In this document: positions 6,351 to 8,842 of the stretch, piece by piece
How the letters are laid out: each line of letters opens with the position of its first letter
Position numbering within the stretch: position 1 is the stretch's first letter
Source: Ghiorsea sp.
GTDB lineage: Bacteria > Pseudomonadota > Zetaproteobacteria > Mariprofundales > Mariprofundaceae
Assembly (NCBI GenBank): GCA_021772875.1
Contig: JAJFLD010000122.1
Span: 1 to 8,842, forward strand
Direction of reading: 5' to 3'
DNA: 8,842 nucleotides
Notes under the pieces: model-generated
The model's database searches: none
The model's input: the letters and a program-made list of their open reading frames with translations, nothing else
What the model was told of the DNA's origin: nothing
Made by a program: the position numbers and the translations under genes

Positions 6351-8842
6351 TCACCAAGATACAATAACTGGTGGTGTTAGTGGCGTAGCATTCACTGTAA
6401 TGCCAACAGTATCACTGCTGCCTGTGAAGGGGCTATGAGCAAGGATAACACTATAAACGCCATCACCATGATCGGTAAGCTTACCTAATGTTCCTATTGG
6501 GGTGATCTGGAAGTTAGCCAACACTTTTAAACCAGCGCCTATAATCAGATTGTTTGCATCGCGGGGTGTGATGGTGATTTGGGTTGAGCCATTGGGCCCC
6601 GCAACAAGTGGTGTTTGTGTCACCGTGGAATAGGGGTCACTTATAGTGGGTGCGATATTGGCATGATGATAACCTAAATCCAGATTACCTGTGTCAGGTA
6701 GCGCAATATCCGTGTAGGCATGATTAACCAAATAACCAACACCTGCTTGAGTGCGAAGGGCATCGGCATTTATGGCCGGAGATAGTGCGGCCCCAGCGTT
6801 TAAATACCAATTTGCAATAAATGCAGGGTTAGCAGTAAATACATCGGTAATACCATCATTGATGCTGCCATCGGTTGTTAGATTGTAGGCCTTGTTGGCA
6901 CTGAATGCTTGGACGGCAATATTTGTATCAATGTTAATCCCTTGCGCATCTGTGTTCAGCGCAAAGATATTATCAAACATATTGGTGGTGGCATAAGCAT
7001 CCACAACTAAACCTGCTGGTGTGAAACCAGCGGAAACATTGTCGGCGATGGTATTGCTGTACAGGTCAACGATTGGGCCAACAAGGTTAATATTATCACC
7101 TTTGATTCTCACAGCGCCACGATTGATGCTATCGGTTTGATTTTCTACGATAAGATTATTTTGTAGCAACGATTTTGATGGTGTTAAACCTGAAATCATA
7201 TCGATTAAAATACCATTACTGAGCGAGCCACGAATCAGGTTATGTGTAATCAAACTACCATTTGGTGCATTGCGCACAAGTATGCCAATACCGTTGTTCA
7301 CAATGGTATTGTTTGAGATATTGACCAAGCCAGCTGCCGAAGGTGCAATGGTATTGCCGACTTGAATACCTGTGCTTGCGTTGCGCAGAACATTGTTGGC
7401 ATAGGTGCCAGCAGCACCTGTAGTGACTAGAATTGCTGGTTGAGCATTGCCTTGCATATCTACGATGAAATTTTGTAAGGTAGGGTTGGCGCCTGCACCA
7501 GTCACTTGAATCGCTTCATAGATAGCAGTGTGTTCGGTCAGGCTATTGTTGCCCGCAAAGTTGACTGTGTTACTACCTATTGCACCATTAATCACAAGCC
7601 CTGGAGCGCCACCAGTTCTTCCCCAATGATTGATGTGCAGATTATTTATAGCTTGGGTGAGAGGTGAAGTGAGGCCTGACCTCAAGCTTAAACCAAGGTT
7701 TGAATCATGCATGGATACATTCGACATCGGAATAGTATCGGAAACAACTATTTGTGAACTATATCTGTCGAGCAACCATTGCATTTGACCCCTGCTGCCA
7801 GCCAGATAAGAGAGGTTGAGCCCTTGGCCAGATATAGGCAGGCCTGTTGAATTTGCAACGGGTGAGCCATAGGTATTGTCATTGATTGAAGTGAATACGA
7901 CTGGGTTTTGAGTGGTTCCAGATATATTTAGCGTGCCACCAGCATTGACACTGAAACTGGAAGCATTTGCTTTAAAGATGGTGCCGGCATAGATATCCAT
8001 CACTGATCCTGATGGAATGGTAATAGCGCCCGATTGCAGCCATTGTGAACCCAAACCAAATGGGTTGGGGGTTAAGGAAGAGTAGGCATCATTAAAGATG
8101 CCGCTAATGCCTATGCTGTAAGGGTCAGCTACAAGCGGAGTAAGAGAAGGCGAAAATCCTGCAGGTAGCGTTTGCCCCGATACAGAAACAGCAGTGGTGG
8201 GTGCACCATTAATGATGTTACTGCTATTTATAGATGGGTTGGCGCTGCCAAAGGGTGAGCCAACGAGGTGAATAGATGAAGCTGTAGCACCTGTGAGTTG
8301 ATTGAATGTAAAAATACCACCAGCACCATTTTGGGCGAGGATATTGTGTTGGCCACCAGAAATGCTCATGTTTGAAATTTGTGGTGATGCACCAAGCCCA
8401 TCAACGAGAATACCACTGAATGCGCCTGTGACACCTGATATTGAAGTGCCTGTAATGATAGGTGTAGAAAAATTACCCGTGTTTGCATTAGAGCTGCTTA
8501 CAATGAGACCATAACCACCAGGATTAATAATTTTGAGGTTGCTCACATTGCCACCAGCTGTTGAACCATTGGTGTTTGCATTATATTCCAATCCGGCCCT
8601 GAGTGAATCGCTAATGGTGAGATTGGTGAGTGTGGGTGATGCGCCAAGGTTGAGATTGGCAGTATTGATTGATAAAGCACTGATGAGTGAACGACCTGCA
8701 TATCGGATATGTGTATTGGTAAGGCTTCCTGAAGATCCGCCATTAAAACGAATCTGATTCCAATCACCAGCAGCTGGAGCGCCCGTTGAAGTAGGTAATG
8801 CAGCACCATAAATGTCATCATGAATTGAGGTGAAATAAACAG
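6351..8842 (-). CDS. giant right-handed beta-helix surface/secreted protein with C-terminal Ig-like domain (5' end outside window)
   Basis: The frame is open from the right edge to a TGA at 6351, giving 829 residues of a longer protein; no start or signal peptide is in the window. A TTG at 8591 is not a real start, because the same frame continues upstream with matching protein texture. Most of it is short beta-strand repeats rich in Asn, Gly, Ser, Thr and Ile (NNTIVNNGIGILV, NLIVENQT, SNTIADNVSAG), the pattern of parallel beta-helix / pectin-lyase-fold proteins. The segment at about 7890-8060 (GGTLNISGTTQNPVVFTSIND) is typical of large bacterial beta-helix adhesins, and NANWYLN...SPAINADA...DLGYHH near 6660-6820 closes the helix. 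The last 100 residues (DANNLIIGAGLKV...DHGDGVYSV) look like an invasin/filamin-type Ig-like domain. There are no visible carbohydrate-lyase active-site motifs, no autotransporter barrel and no sorting signal. The function is probably adhesion or matrix, by inference. The TPR-barrel gene follows after 50 bp. Confidence 0.85.
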   Translation of the reverse strand, partial: VYFTSIHDDIYGAALPTSTGAPAAGDWNQIRFNGGSSGSLTNTHIRYAGRSLISALSINTANLNLGASPTLTNLTISDSLRAGLEYNANTNGSTAGGNVSNLKIINPGGYGLIVSSSNANTGNFSTPIITGTSISGVTGAFSGILVDGLGASPQISNMSISGGQHNILAQNGAGGIFTFNQLTGATASSIHLVGSPFGSANPSINSSNIINGAPTTAVSVSGQTLPAGFSPSLTPLVADPYSIGISGIFNDAYSSLTPNPFGLGSQWLQSGAITIPSGSVMDIYAGTIFKANASSFSVNAGGTLNISGTTQNPVVFTSINDNTYGSPVANSTGLPISGQGLNLSYLAGSRGQMQWLLDRYSSQIVVSDTIPMSNVSMHDSNLGLSLRSGLTSPLTQAINNLHINHWGRTGGAPGLVINGAIGSNTVNFAGNNSLTEHTAIYEAIQVTGAGANPTLQNFIVDMQGNAQPAILVTTGAAGTYANNVLRNASTGIQVGNTIAPSAAGLVNISNNTIVNNGIGILVRNAPNGSLITHNLIRGSLSNGILIDMISGLTPSKSLLQNNLIVENQTDSINRGAVRIKGDNINLVGPIVDLYSNTIADNVSAGFTPAGLVVDAYATTNMFDNIFALNTDAQGINIDTNIAVQAFSANKAYNLTTDGSINDGITDVFTANPAFIANWYLNAGAALSPAINADALRTQAGVGYLVNHAYTDIALPDTGNLDLGYHHANIAPTISDPYSTVTQTPLVAGPNGSTQITITPRDANNLIIGAGLKVLANFQITPIGTLGKLTDHGDGVYSVILAHSPFTGSSDTVGITVNATPLTPPVIVSW
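7819..7901 (-). repeat. second copy of the FTSI-D-YG module boundary in the beta-helix protein
   Basis: The translated stretch PVVFTSINDNTYGSP...STGLPISGQG matches the stretch at 8760-8842 (VYFTSIHDDIYG...STGAPAAGDW) in residues and spacing. The two are 313 codons apart, measured at the shared Phe of FTSI, and mark the start of successive beta-helix modules within one protein. Confidence 0.7.
8760..8842 (-). repeat. first visible copy of the FTSI-D-YG module boundary in the beta-helix protein
   Basis: Reading inwards from the right edge, the protein begins VYFTSIHDDIYG and continues through STGAPAAGDW, the same boundary motif found again at 7819-7901. Its presence at the very edge shows that at least one more module must lie further upstream, outside the window. 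Confidence 0.7.

Noticed and set aside
8589..8591. TTG as start of the beta-helix protein
   Set aside because: The same frame is open for a further 83 codons to the edge with the same beta-helix character, including the FTSI-D-YG motif, and there is no signal peptide after the TTG.
8543..8821. 92-residue minus-strand open frame at the right edge
   Set aside because: It lies in another frame of the beta-helix gene, whose own frame is open to the window edge and continues with matching repeats.

Overview
The window looks like chromosomal DNA of a Gram-negative bacterium, probably a Pseudomonadota of low-40s G+C. The signs are envelope proteins with Sec signal peptides, an outer-membrane type beta-barrel, an ElyC-type envelope factor and multi-membrane-span signalling proteins. 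The mix (RpfC-like sensor start, FecR-domain secreted protein, TPR-barrel, huge beta-helix protein) would fit a gamma- or zetaproteobacterium, but that placement is only an impression and cannot be settled from the sequence alone.

Layout. On the left, a truncated minus-strand gene (1-223) gives the N-terminus of a membrane sensor protein of the RpfC / diguanylate cyclase type. It diverges from a plus-strand hybrid histidine kinase (521-2401), with about 300 bp of non-coding DNA between them that carries one imperfect hairpin followed by a T-run. The kinase converges on a minus-strand block covering the rest of the window, with only 21 bp between the stop codons. Read in its own direction, from the right edge leftwards, this block is: a very large beta-helix surface/secreted protein whose start lies outside the window (6351->8842), a TPR plus beta-barrel outer-membrane protein (4759-6300), a secreted FecR-domain protein (3810-4724), a DJ-1/YajL-type protein (3185-3736), and an ElyC-like DUF218 envelope protein (2423-3181).

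How the genes may work together. The first three genes of the minus block are closely spaced (50 bp and 34 bp gaps), co-directional, and all predicted to act outside the cytoplasm. The likely logic is a large passenger without its own C-terminal translocator barrel, an outer-membrane TPR-barrel that could export or anchor it, and a periplasmic FecR-domain protein as accessory or cell-wall-associated partner. That makes this trio the most interesting thing in the window: a candidate dedicated surface-display system. The last two genes (yajL-like and elyC-like) are separated from each other by 3 bp and are probably co-transcribed housekeeping/stress functions; whether they belong to the same transcript as the trio is open (73 bp gap, no clear terminator). 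No RNA genes, CRISPR arrays, insertion sequences or prophage genes were seen.
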